Positions 21,501-32,500 of a DNA stretch of 64,000 nt are shown piece by piece (within the stretch, counting starts at the first letter, position 1; every line of letters begins with the position of its first letter). The DNA comes from Coniferiporia sulphurascens (taxonomy: Eukaryota > Basidiomycota > Agaricomycetes > Hymenochaetales > Hymenochaetaceae): NCBI GenBank assembly GCA_002794785.1, contig NBBA01000016.1, positions 1 through 64,000 of the forward strand, read 5' to 3'. The notes under the pieces were generated by a model. It did not search any database, was not told where the DNA came from, and saw only the letters and a list, made by a program, of their open reading frames with translations. Position numbers and translations under genes: made by a program.

Positions 21501-22530
21501 CATTGAAGGGGGTGGAGGCCGTCGAGATTACCCATAGGAGCACTTTGCATGTCGGGGTCCACCATGGGACCTCAGTTTTGGATGGTTTGGTGATTCGGGT
21601 GAAGGGGGCGAGGGCGGCAGACATAGAGTCGACCACGGCCTGCGCTTTTATGTCGAGAGTGAGGGTGTCAACCGCCTGTTGTGAAAAGGCGATTTCAAGT
21701 AGTGGAAAGGCAATGTCGGTCCACTCCTCCCTGTCAGCTGGTGTTAGTCAGCAGGTTTTGGCAGTTGGAGGTGGGGGTCGAGTCGGCAATGACCAGCGTA
21801 TGATGGTGTGGTCGGATAGTGTGGAGGTGGTTGAGGTGCCCAAATCTAGGATGGAGTCGGGGTTGATCGCGGGAGGGGACCAGATCATGTCAATTGGGCA
21901 CCGCCGACAATTGTCGACGGGCCTTGAGTCTGAGTCTGGGAGGTGAGCTGGCACAAGGCCGTGCTCCCAGAAGAAGTCATTGAGAGGTTGTGCTCTCAAA
22001 TCCTCCTGCCGGGAAGCAAGTAGTTCGGACCAAGAGTGGTGACGACAGTTGAAGTCGCCTGCCACCAGGAGGGTGGATGCCAAAGCTGGTGGAATTGCAA
22101 AGAGGAAAGACTCACCGGGGTAGAGTGGGGTGGCAGTGGTGTGGTCTGGGGCATGCATTCCATAGTAGTTGCAGAGGCAGATCGTCCACTGGGAGCGGAT
22201 TTCGATGGTGAGGACGTCGGTGCTGGAGGACGCGGCGCCAAGGACGGACCAAGCGGTGGATGAAATGGTCCGGGATACATACGTTACGACCCTTGGCCGG
22301 GTGGCTGGGGGAAGCACGGCTATGTAGCCTGGCAGGGATGGGACATTGAGGACCAGCATGCCGGCTGGGTCAGTGAGTGAGGGTTGGAGGCCTATTTGGT
22401 ACCAGGGTGGTTCCTGTATCAAAATAATGGTGGGTGGGGATGGGTCAGTGGTGAGGATCAGTATAAGGGAATGGATCACAGCTAGGGAGCGGGCGGCATT
22501 CCACTGAAGAATAGAGATGTCCCTATTCAT
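18527..22530 (-). pseudogene. LINE-5 ORF2 (endonuclease-RT-RNase H), nearly intact
   Basis: This is the replication polyprotein. The endonuclease (22530-21748) has ILQWNAARS, LIQEPPW, VAGDFNCRHHSW and LSDHTIIRW. A TGA at 21748-21750 follows KTC, and a one-base shift near 21540 changes frame. From there 1012 codons are open to 18527: RT with DIQGFFDSV (about 20765), LGTPQGSLVSPI, and YVDN near 20495, where YVDD is expected (a CpG GAC-to-AAC change). WLGIWWDPALTF, RNase H (VFTDGSCIS, DAEIFSL, LSDSLTALH, GHSDIPGNEWADH) and the C-terminal Cys/His domain follow. TGG is kept at the position where many copies have TGA (LLHWQLL). The altered catalytic Asp suggests a dead RT despite the long ORF. Confidence 0.92.
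22527..22530 (-). promoter_or_regulatory. ATGA stop-start junction of LINE-5
   Basis: The ORF1 stop and ORF2 start overlap as ATGA in the most complete element of the window. Confidence 0.8.
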
Positions 22531-24568
22531 TGGTCCTCCATAATTTCGTTGTTGGTACCTTCAACAGCCTCGAGGATCTGGCGGAATCGCCGTTTCTTGG
22601 GGCATTGAGGGAGGGTGGCAGGGTGGTCACCTTTGCAGTTCGTGCAGTAGTGGGGGTGAGGGCACTGGTCGCCCTCGATGGCTTCGGTTGCACAGGATGC
22701 GCACGACTTACGGTGGTTGTGGGAGAGATGACCTCCTCCAAAGTCGGCGCAGCATGGCTGGGCTCGGCACCCTTTCGTCCCATGGCCTAGGCCCTGGCAG
22801 CGCTCACACTGGGTGAGGCTTGGGCAGTAGGGAGGGACGGAGAGGGAGAGGGAGGCGCCGAACAACCAAACTCGTGGGCGCTTGAGGAGCTGCGCACAGA
22901 TTGATCTGTCGGGGTCAGAGAAGGAGAAAGCCATGGGGCACTTCTGAAGGGTCGGGAGGTGGTCCTCGGTGGCGGCAAAGTGGGGGTCGACAACGAAGTC
23001 GAGGGTACGGAGCGCCAGGTTATTCCGGATTTCGGCCATCAGGGCCTTCGGGGAGATGGTGTGGCCATTCTGGCCGAATAGGTAGTCCACACATGGCACC
23101 ATTGAGATGCGGAGGGCGGACCGGGGACGGACTCGGACTGGGGTGAGGGTGAACCAGGCGGAGATTTGGTCGGCCATCGCGGATAGGCACCTGTCTCGCA
23201 TGTGGGCCGCAAACACCGCTGAGTGTTGGTTGATGATTGTGTCGGTGGCAGGAGAGGCAGAGGAGGGGCGCTTGGCGAAAGAGGTCACAAGGTTTCCCTT
23301 CACATTGAAGGAGGATGCGAGGACCGTGACCTGGTCAGCAGTGGGAAGGGAGGAGAAGAACTCACAGGCAGTGGCGGTGAGGCGCATGGCGGGGAGTTGC
23401 AGTTCCGTTTTTGGGACGACAGTGGGGATTAGGACCAGAGTTGGGTCCTTGGCGTATACCAGGGGCAGGGGTGGGACCTGGTGTTGCTTCCTCTTCTTTT
23501 TGTGGGTCACTGTTGTGAAGACCATGCCCGCAGTCAGTGCAGCCAGGTTGGGATTGGAGGCGGTGGGTGGGGCTGGGGTGGCCGCCACCTGGGCGTAGGA
23601 GGATGCTGGCGCTGCAGTGTTAGCGGGCTGGGCGGTGGTGGTGGTGGTAGCGGCCTGGGCCTTCTGGGCCTGTGGGGCCCGGGGTGCGGGCCGGTTGACG
23701 AGGGTTGAGACCTGTCGGGAGATGGAGGCTACCTCTGTGGAGAGCTGTTTAACAATGTTAGTCAGCGCTGCCACATTGGGCGAGACATTAGTGGTTCCGG
23801 GGGTCCTAATCTGGGCAGGGGGTTGGGGGGCGGTGGCCGGGGTCCTTTGATGGGGGAGGCTGGGGCGAAGGGTGCTGGGAGGGAGGCTTCCGCCCCCTTC
23901 CTGGCAAAGTTGTAGGCCATCTCCATGTTGCGGGAGACGATGTGTTGGGGGTCCTTCTCGTCCCTAATTACGCCTGTGATCGTTTGCTGAAGATTCCAGA
24001 GGAGGTCCCCTACAAACTGTGCCGCTGCTGTGTCGGTCTTGGCGATATTGGTGCAGAGCATCTTCCAGTCGAAGTCCTCCAAGGCATGGGAGATAGAGTA
24101 CATGAAGCCTGCTGTGTGCGGCTCGAACTGGTCTCGAGGGCGGGGGCATGGGGTGTGCGGTGAGAGGTTCTCTGAGGACTGTTTGTGGGTGAGTGGTGGT
24201 GAGGGCGTGTGTGGGTTCTCAAGGATGTCCTCCATCTCGCCGGGCTCATTGGAGCCCGCCGGGGGGTTGGAGCCTTCGGACGGGGGGCGGCTAATGTGCG
24301 CGAACGCTTGAGTGAACTCGGTGTTCGAGACGCCAATAACGGGGGACGGGGCGAGCCGGAGGGCATCTGGGGACGACGCCGGGAGGCCTGGGTCGATTTG
24401 GGTGGGGGTGGGGGTTGTGCCATGCCTGGTGGCGGCGACGTTGCTGGCGGCCACCCAATTGGCAGCGGCCCTGGTGGCCCTGTCCGTATCGGCGCTAGCC
24501 GATGAGGGAGGTGGGAGGGGTGGTCGAGTCGAACGTAGAGCATTTCTGTATCCACTGGGGTTCGACAT
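22527..24568 (-). pseudogene. LINE-5 ORF1, one frameshift
   Basis: The ATG at 24568 begins MSNPSGYRNAL. Codons 1-258 or so read in one frame to about 23840, and the remaining 415 codons (23774-22527) are in another. A single indel lies near a G/C run at 23820-23860. Conserved parts are the Pro-rich N-terminus, a coiled/hydrophobic middle (LTNIVKQLSTEVASISRQVSTLV), KKKRKQ, FFSSLPTADQV, YLFGQNGHTISPKALM, and three knuckles at about 22810-22600. It ends at the ATGA overlap with ORF2. Confidence 0.88.
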
Positions 24569-24916
24569 GGGGGAGTTTTAGCTACCCGCACTAGTTGATG
24601 GTGGTGGTTACTGGTCAAGAAGGATGAGCCTCACCCAATGTGAGCACTGCCAGGGCCTAGGACATGGAACGAAAGGATGCCGAGCCCAGCCCTGTTGTGC
24701 CGAATGTGGAGGAGGTCACCTCTCCCACAATCACCGTAAGTCATGCACACACTGTGCCACCGAAGCCCTCGAGGGCGACCACTGCCCTCACACTCACTAC
24801 TGCACAAACTGCAAGGGCAATCACCCCGCCACCTACCCTCAATGCCCCAAGAAATGGCAATACCACCAGATCGAGGCTGCCATTGAAGGACCCGAAGACA
24901 AAACTATGGAGGACTA

Positions 24917-25729
24917 ATGAATAGAGACATCTCTATTCTCCAGTGGAATGCCGCCCGCTCTTTAGCCGCAGTCCATTCCCTTATTCCAATCCTTACCACT
25001 GACCCCTCCCCACCCACCATCATTTTAATTCAGGAACCACCCTGATACCAAATCGGCCTCCAGCCCTCCCTCAATGACCCCACTGGCACCCCGGTCCTCA
25101 ACGTCCCCTCCCTCCCAGGATACACAGCTGTCCTCCCCCCAGCCACCTGGCTGAGGGTAGTCACCTACATATCCCGAGCCATCCCCGCCACCACATGGTC
25201 CGTCCTCGGAGCTGCCTCCTCTGGCACTGACATACTCACCATTGAAATCCGCACACACCTGACGATCCGCCTATGCAACTACTACGGCATGCATTCACCA
25301 GACCGCACCACTGCCACCCCCCTCTACCCTGGTGAGTCGTTCCTCTTTACAATCCCACTGGCACTGGCCTCCACTCTACTTGTGGCCGGCGACTTCAACC
25401 ATTGCCACCATTCGTGGTCTGAACTCCTTGCCTCACGGCAGGAGGACTTGAGGGCCCAACCCCTCAATGACTTCTTCTGGGAGCATGGCCTCACACCAGC
25501 TCACCTCCCAGACTCTGACTCAAGGCCCATCGACAATTGTCGGCGGTGCCCAATTGACATGATCTGGTCCCCTCCCATGATCAACCCCGACTCCATCCTA
25601 GATTCAGGCACCTCAACCACCTCACCACTATCCAACCACGCCATGCTGCACTGGTCCTTGCCTTATCGGCCCCCACCCCCAGTCATCAAAACCCACCGGT
25701 TACTCCTGGCAGACAGGGAAGAATGGTCC
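24917..25729 (+). pseudogene. LINE-4 ORF2 endonuclease domain
   Basis: The ATG at 24917 (within TAATGAATAG) starts the APE endonuclease: ILQWNAARS, LIQEPP, then a TGA at 25043-25045 in place of Trp. The frame stays open afterwards: MHSPDRTTATPLYPGESF, VAGDFNHCHHSW (about 25385), PIDMIW and LSNHAMLHW near 25635, where SDH has become SNH. It is cut at 25729 by T2 and continues in frame at 26455. Confidence 0.87.
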
Positions 25730-26440
25730 TGCACAACCACCCCCCCTGGCCTGTGCAGTCGACCGCCCACATCCTCGGCGGCTGCAGTACCTTCCACCTG
25801 TGGATATGACATGTGTGGCCACCTCGGGACCCTCTCCCAGTCCACCACTCAGAGTGGGCTGACAAAAACTGCCTCCCGGTTTTGCGCCACTGGCTAAAGC
25901 TGACAGGGCATCTTAACTGCCTTTCTGACTGCGCTGCAGGCGCCATCTGGCTGGCATTTGCCGCGATGGACCTCGATGGCCACCCTACCGACAAGGATAT
26001 GGACCTGGACCTCCTAAGGGAATACATGCGCCATATGCTCGGACCCCGAACTCGGGACTCGGACCCAGCCCTTTTGGAGCTAACAGGTACGCTCCCCCCC
26101 TTTCCTTTGGACTAATGCCTGCCTTTTGAATTCCCCATGATACGTCTCAGCCAGCGCTCTCGCCCCCCCTTTCCACTTCTAAGCTTCTTACTTCAACCTG
26201 CCCTCACCAGCTTGATTTGTTCATAGTGATATGTATCCCTCCCTCTCAGTTTGTTTCCTATTAAATAGGGGCTCTTCACACTTTGGCACCCCTCGGAGAG
26301 CAGAGCCCCCACCCAGTTTTGTGTGATATGCAATGATGGGCGCCTCTGTTGTTATGTAGTTAGGGCCCCCCCTTTTGGGGGGCAGCTTGTAATTATGTAA
26401 TACTGCAGGAATAATTTTAAAAAAAAAAAAAAAAAAAAAA
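25730..26440 (+). mobile_element. T2: 5'-truncated F1 LINE insertion with exact 14-bp TSD
   Basis: This 711-bp insert is flanked by GGGAAGAATGGTCC at 25716-25729 and 26441-26454. It holds the ORF2 C-terminal domain (to the TAA at 26113-26115; one TGA near 25807 replaces Arg in WIRR), the 3' UTR with paired arms GGGGCTCT (26268-26275) and AGAGCCCC (26302-26309), the C-run/G-run hairpin near 26366-26387, and a pure A tail of about 22 bases. It has the same orientation as its host LINE-4. Confidence 0.95.
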
Positions 26441-26454
26441 GGGAAGAATGGTCC

Positions 26455-26610
26455 GAGATCGCCTTTCCACTACTCAAAGCCACCTTCCTACTCCCAGCGG
26501 ACAACACCCTCGCCCTCGACAGGAAAGCGCAGGCAGTGATCGACACAATGATCGCTGCCCTCACCCCCTTCACCAGGCTCACAAAGCCATCCAAGTCCGA
26601 AGTCCCCTGG
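26455..26610 (+). pseudogene. LINE-4 ORF2 linker between endonuclease and RT
   Basis: This 52-codon piece is in frame with 25729 once T2 is removed (EIAFPLLKATFLL... to KSEVPW). It ends abruptly at a poly-T run (26611), which is the A tail of the inverted F2-L. The downstream RT of LINE-4 is absent from the window. Confidence 0.85.
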
Positions 26611-28766
26611 TTTTTTTTTTTTTTTTTTAAATTTATTATTCCTACTGTGTTATGTAATACACCTGCAGCCCCAGAGGGGCCACCTGTAAACTACCTAACT
26701 ACTGAGGTGCCCGTCATCGCTCATCAAGTGAAACTGGGTGGGGCACATGCCTCCGAGGAGGCCTAGTGTACTTACGCACCCTATTAGGGGTAAATAGGGG
26801 AGGGGAAGAGGGAGGAATACATATTGCGACTACAGAGAACCCAAGCCAGTTAAAACGAGGTCAGGAAAAGCGAGTCCCTTAGAAGCAGAAAGGAGTGGCT
26901 GCGATTGCCATAGAAGAAACCGGTGTGGAATCCGAAGGGCAGTCACAAGTCAGAGGGAAATGGGGGGAGCGTACCTGAGAGCTCCAAAAGGGCTGGGTCC
27001 ACGTCCTGAGTCCTGGGTCCAAGCAACCTGTGCACATAGCCCCTGAAGGAGTCCAAGTCCAGGTTGTTGTCAGTGGGGAGTCCGTCCAGTTCCATAGCCA
27101 CAAAGGCAAGGCATATCGCCCCAGCTGTGTGGTTAGACATCCAGTTGAGGTGGCCTGTAAGGCGTAGCCAGTGCCATAAGACCAGAAGGTGGTTTTTGTC
27201 CGCCCATTCTGTATGGTGGACAGGGAGGGGGTAGCTCTTGGGCCATACATGTCGTATCCACAGCTGGAAGGTTTCACATCCGCCAAGGATATGTGAGGTT
27301 GACTGTGCTGGCCAGGGAGGGTGGTTGTGCCACCTGCAGTGAGAGATCAGGCCGTGTCTGTGTCGGTAGGCTGAGTCGAAGCTCAGCCAGTAACCCCCAT
27401 AGGGACCGGCGCGGCAGAGGACCTGCGCTACTGCGGTGAGTTCTGAGCAGGGGTGGTCAACCAAGATTGTGATAAGTTTTCTTGGTCGTCATGTGGGGGG
27501 CCCTGTTACCACCAAGTATTTGTTGGTAGTAGATGCAAGGGGACAGGCCAGCTGAAGGGACCAGCGTTCGCTGAGTGTGCATGTTGCCACTTCCTTCAGC
27601 ACGGAGATAGAGGGGGCAAGGGAAGATGCAGGAAGCTCGGTTGCTAGCTTTGCCTCAGAATCCGCCCATTCATTCCCAGGGATGTCCTTGTGGCCCGGGC
27701 ACCATCGGAAATGAATGGTTAGATTCGGAAACGAGTCAAGGAGGGTCTCGACTCCTGCCTTCCAGAGGGGGAGGAGCTGGGCCTCCGATGTGGAGGGCCA
27801 GGTGCGGAATAGGCTGAGTGCCGTCAGGGAGTCCGAGAGGAAAAAAGATTTCTTGGACGTCTGGCAGTAGGTGGTGGAGTTGTCTAGCCACCCAGCCCAG
27901 GGCCATCACCAGTGAGAAGATCTCGGTGTCCGTTGCTGTGGCGCAAGTGGGGGAGGTGAGCCTGAGGGAGCAGATGTGAAGTGTCCCCTTCGTGCTGCAG
28001 ATGGCTGATCCTGAGGCATTACCGATGCATGAGCCGTCTGTAAATACCTGCAGGGAGGTGTCAGTGCAGCATATCCTGGCCTGGGCGACGTAGTGTTCAC
28101 ATAGGTTCGCAGGGACTGGCTGCCTTGGGACGGAGAAGACGATGCACCCATTACCAAAGGCAAGGGGGTCCATCCAGGGGGGGTGCGTGTACACTGGGAT
28201 TCGTTGGACTCGGGGGACGCGGACCTGCAATGAAAGTGAAAAAGGGGTGTTAGCATTAGGATTGAACTTTTTCTGCCCTACACGATGGGGGGTGCACCAG
28301 AGGCACAAGGCATGTGTGGTCTTTAAGTATTCGAAATAAGCGAAGAAAGGAGGAGTGGAACAAAGGAAATTTGTAGAGTGAGGAGACGCACCCTTGTAGA
28401 TGCCCAATATCCAACAGCAAGCAGTGTTCTGCACGGCCTGTAGTCGGTTGACTAGTGTTTTTTTGTCGACATCCATGGTACCATACTGGTGTGCCCCAGG
28501 ATAGGACAGTGCGCACACAGGCGGTGTATAGTCGGCAGAGGTGGATGGCTGAGAGGCCCCTCTCAGTGTTGCCGAGAATGCAGAGGGCCGCCAATGTTGA
28601 TAGTCCCTTGGAGCGCATGCATTCCATGTGTGGTTTGAAGGTGAGGCTTTGTGTCCCACCAAATCCCGAGCCAGCGCAAGGGGTTGGTGGGTCGGACCAG
28701 GGTTGTGGCGTTGATTTGGATCCCCACGGAGTCCCATCGGTGGTAGCCAGTTTGCCGCCTAGGTGG
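26611..28766 (-). mobile_element. F2-L: 5'-truncated F2 LINE, near-identical inverted copy of 40388-42520
   Basis: The poly-T (sense A) tail is at 26611-26628. It has the F2-type 3' UTR, the ORF2 C-terminus and the RNase H/RT thumb, ending at 28766. From about 28715 leftwards it matches 40440-42520 base for base apart from one-base homopolymer changes (for example the T-run near 28457, the A-run near 27845 and TTT near 28645). The first 50 bases (28716-28766) are clearly diverged. Its 5' flank ends with the 15-mer at 28767-28781, whose partner lies at 42521-42535 next to the other F2 copy. Confidence 0.85.
26943..28766 (-). pseudogene. F2-L ORF2 fragment (RT thumb, RNase H, C-terminal domain)
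   Basis: This carries WLGIWWDT, GLSTLAALCILGN, TPVWYHGCRQ, then RNase H (VFTDGSCIGNASG, DTEIFSL, LSDSLTALS) and the C-terminal domain (LISHCRWHNHPPWPAQSTSHILGGC; LELSGTLPPFPSDL end at 26943). Single-base homopolymer changes give several frameshifts that the matching plus-strand copy does not have. A TGA falls near 27491 (the same site as 41643-41645). Confidence 0.82.
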
Positions 28767-29592
28767 GTGAATCAGGTGGAGTGCCGTCAGTGAATCCAAC
28801 AGGAAGAAGATGTCCGATGCGGCGGGCAGAAGCTCCCAGAGATGGTGTGCAGCTCAGCTCGGTGCAGATGTGAGAGAGAAGATCTCCACGTCCATGGCGG
28901 TTGCACAGGTGGGGGAGGCCAGCCAGCGAGACTTGAGGTGGGTGAGGCCCCTCATGGTGCAGACGGCTGATCTGGACTTCACACCCATGCGCAAGCCATC
29001 GGTGAAAATCTGGAGGTGGGGAAGGGTGCTCAGGGAGTGAGCGGCTGCCACGAATTCTTTGCGGGTGTCCTTGCTGACCGGAGTGATAGGAGAGGCGAAC
29101 GAGACTCTTCCATTTGTAAATGCCAGAGGATCCATCCAAGGGGGATGAGTGTATGCAGGGACCTGTTGGACCCAAGGGACCCAGACCTGCAGAGAAGTGG
29201 AAAAGGGGCAGTTAGCTACGGTTTTATAGTATCATTTTCTACCAATGGAGTGCGGGGTGCGCCAGAGGTGCAGAGAGTGGAGAGTCTTAGCATATTTGAA
29301 GTAGTAAGAGAGAGGGGGAAGGGAACAAAGAAAATTTGTGGAGAAGGGTGAGGCACCTTTGTAGACACTGAGAATCCATCTGCATGCCGTGTTTTGCACA
29401 GCCTGCAGGTGGCTTACTAATGTTTTTTGGCGTCGGCCATGATACCATACTGGTGCTCCCCATGTGAGAACGGAGTGGATGCAGGTAGTGTACAGTTGTT
29501 GTAGGAGAAGGGCCGAGATTCCACATTCGGTGTTGCCTAGAATGCGGAGGGCGGCTAGGGTGGAGAGGCCTTTGGAACGCATGCACTCCACA
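28767..29592 (-). pseudogene. Inverted piece of LINE-4 ORF2 (RT thumb to RNase H)
   Basis: This is F1-A sequence on the minus strand, from VECMRSKGLSTLAAL (29592) through TPVWYHGRRQKTL-like, VFTDGL.. and DVEIFSL to LTALHLIH (28767). It stops exactly where the plus-strand LINE-4 remnant at 42521 resumes (CTCCACCTGATTCAC shared, then ACATGGGCGCC). It is therefore best read as part of LINE-4 that has been turned over together with F2-L. Its upstream side is cut by the tail of the left F1-B arm at 29593. Confidence 0.8.
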
Positions 29593-32500
29593 TTTTTAAA
29601 ATTTTTTTAAATTTTATTTTAATTATTCCTGCAGTATTACATAATTACAAGCTGCCCCCCCAAAGGGGGGCCCTAACTACATAACAATGGAGGTGCCCAT
29701 CCTTGTGCATCACGCAAAACTGGGCAGGGGCTCTGCTCCCCTAAGGGTGCCGACGTGTGAAGAGCCCCTATTTAGCTAAGAAAAGAGGAGAGGGAGGGAT
29801 ACATATCACTACGAACCAAACCAAGTGGTTGAGGGCAGGTTAAAGTAGGAAGCTTAGAAGTGGAAAGGGAGGGCAAGAGCGCCAGCTGAGACATGTCATG
29901 TGGGATACCGAAAGGCTGGCTTTACTCAAGCGGGAAGGGAGGGAGCATACCTGAGAGCTCCAAAAGGGCTGGGTCCGAGTCCTGGGTTCGGGTCCGAGCA
30001 TATGACACATGTAGTCCCATAGGAGGTCCAAGTCCATATCCTCATCAGTGGGGGTGCCCATCAAGGTCCATTGCGGCAAAGGACAGCCAGATGACGCCTG
30101 CAGCACATTCTGAAAGGTGGTTTCAGGTGCCCCATTAGCTTTAGCCAGCAGTGCAGAACCGGGAGGCGGTTTTCATCAGCCCACTCGGAGTGGTGGACTG
30201 GGAGAGGGTCCCATGGTGGCCACATGCGTCATATCCACGGATGGAAGGTGCTGCAGCCACCGAGGATGTGGGCGGTCAACTGTGCTGGCCAGAGGGGGTG
30301 GTTATGCCATCTGCAGTGCAAGATCAGGCCATGCCTGCGATGGTAGGCTGAGTCGAAGCTCAGCCAGTATCCCCGTAGGGACCAGCGTGACAGAGGACTT
30401 GTGTGACTGCAGATAGCTCGTTACATGAGTGGTCGACTGAATGTATGAGGAGGCTTTCGGGGTCGTCATGATGGTAGGCCATGGACTGCCAGGTATTTAT
30501 CAGCTGTCGAGGCGAGGGGGCAGGCTAGTGAGAGCATCCATTGTTCCGTGAGAGTGTGGATGGCAGCTTCTTTTAGAGCGGAGGTGGAAGGTTTGAGGTC
30601 AGATGGGGGGAGCTCAGTTGCCAGCTTTGCCTCCATGTCAGCCCATTCATTTCCGGGGATGTCCGAGTGTCTGGGACACCATACAAAATGGATGGTGAGC
30701 TGGGGGTATGAGTCTAGCAGGGTCTCCACACCCACTTTCCAAATGTGGAGGAGGTGGGCGCCAGGGGCGGCGGCCCAAGTTTCGGAAAAGGTGAATAGCA
30801 GTCAGCGAATCGGACAGAAAGAAAATGTCCAATGCAACATGCAGTTGCGCTGGGAGACGGCATGCTACCCAGCCTGGGGCTGTGGCGAGGGAGAACTCCT
30901 CAGCGTCCGTGGCTGTGGCACAGGTGGGGGACTCCAGTTGGCGTTACCGGAGTCGGGTGTTGCCCAGCATCGCGCAGATGGCTGATCCCGACTTATTGTC
31001 CATGCAGGAGCCATCTGTGAAGACCTGAACATGGGGAGTGGAGCCTAGTTTGTGTGCGGCTGTTACGAATGACTTCCAGGTGTCAGCGCTAACTGGGGTG
31101 ATGGGGGTGGTAAAACAGACTCTGCCCCTCATGAATGCCAGTGGGTCCGTCCATGGGGGATGTGTGTATGCAGGGACCTGTTGAACCCAGGGGGCTCGGA
31201 CCTGCAGAAAAAGGGAGAAGGGTCTGTTAGCTATGTTTTTAAATAATTTGTGGCCAATAGAGTGCAGGGTGCGCCATAGGCAGAGGGAATGGGTAGTCTT
31301 TATATATTCAAAATAGAAAGAGAGAGGGGGAATGGAGCAAAGAAAATTAGTGGAATGGGGGGAGGTGCCCTTGAAGACACCCAGGATCCAGCGACAGGCT
31401 GTGTTTTGCACAGCCTGCAGGTGGTTTACCAATGTTTTTTGGTGGCGGCCGTGGTACCATACCGGCACTCCCCATGACAAGACAGAGCAGATGCAGGAGG
31501 TGTAAAGGCGGCGGAGGAGGAGGGCTGATATGCTGTGTTGGGTGTTGCCCAGAATGCGGAGTGCAGCAAGGGTGGAGAGCCCCTTGGAGTGCATTTGCTC
31601 GACATGGGCTTGAAGGAGAGGCCTGGGTCCCACCATATCCCCAGCCACCTGAGTGGGATTGAGGGGCGGATGAGCATGTTGGGGTCGACCTGTACGCCAG
31701 TGGTGTCCCAGCTGTTATAGCCGATGCGTCGCTGAGGGGGGTGAAAATGGATACACTCTGTTTTGGTGGCTTTGATGTTGAGACTGATGGTGCCGAAGAG
31801 GGTGTCAAGTTGTTGGTAGGCACGTGCAAGCTCGCGGCAGTTGGATGCTACTGAGGGTCCTACGCAAATGAGTAAGTGGTCGTCAACATATGCTAGGGCT
31901 GTGGTGCCGGCTTGGTGAAAGTGCCAGAGGACCACCCCTGCGAATATCATTGACAAGATGGGGGAGACTGGCAATCCCTGGGGGGTGCCGAGGTTGGGTT
32001 TCGGGCAGTTGGGAGGGTAGTGCCATTGAAGGTGATGGCTACCTGTCGATCTGTCATGAAGGACAGACACCAGTTGGCCATGTCTGGGGTGCAACTGAGG
32101 TCCAACAGTTGTCAGTGGAGGAGCTGTGGGTTCACCGAGTCAAAGAAGCCCTGAATGTCGACCACAAGGGCCAAGCACACAAGGCCCTCTGAGTGGGCAT
32201 GCTCCGCAATCTGTAAAAGGTGTTGTGCGGTGTCATAGACCGAATGGCCTTGACGCCCCCCATACTGGTTAGGTGGCAGCCAGTCCCTCATGTTTGCGAG
32301 GTACTGGAGCCGGTTAGCGATTATCTTTTCGAGGAGTTTCCCTAGGGTCTCCTCAAGGGTGATGGGCCAGTATGATCGTGGTGAGAAGGGATCCTTCTTG
32401 TTTGGCTTCCAGAGCATTACCACCTTTGCCACCCACCAGCATTTGGGGTGGTGCCCCAAATGCAAGCAATCATTGAAAAGAGTAAGAATCTCATCAGGGT

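Larger units (their letters stand above)
18214..24626 (-). mobile_element. LINE-5: complete F1 subfamily A LINE (6413 bp), best-preserved copy
   Basis: It is flanked by an exact 14-bp TSD, AGCCTCACCCAATG (18200-18213 and 24627-24640). The 5' end (minus strand) is CATCCTTCTTGACCAGTAAC, and the leader is 58 bases. ORF1 is 24568-22527, ORF2 is 22530-18527, and the 3' UTR with hairpins is 18526-18240, followed by a T-rich (A-rich in sense) tail at 18214-18235. It is the best reference for family structure in the window and sits head-on inside LINE-4 ORF1. Confidence 0.95.
16457..24917 (+). pseudogene. LINE-4 ORF1 (677 codons), open but split by LINE-5
   Basis: Read as 16457-18213 joined to 24641-24917, this is the only F1 ORF1 here with no stop or frameshift. 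The join restores the codon phase exactly. The start ATG follows a leader of about 57 bases. It has a Pro/Ala/Thr-rich N-terminal half, a KKKKKQCQ basic patch near codon 355, FFSSLPTADRV and YLFSQNGHTI blocks, and C-terminal knuckles (CEHCQGLGHGTKGC, CTHCATEA, CTNCKGNHP). It ends TAA (24915-24917), one base shifted from the usual ATGA, giving TAATG with the ORF2 start. The function is inferred as RNA binding in the LINE RNP. Confidence 0.88.
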
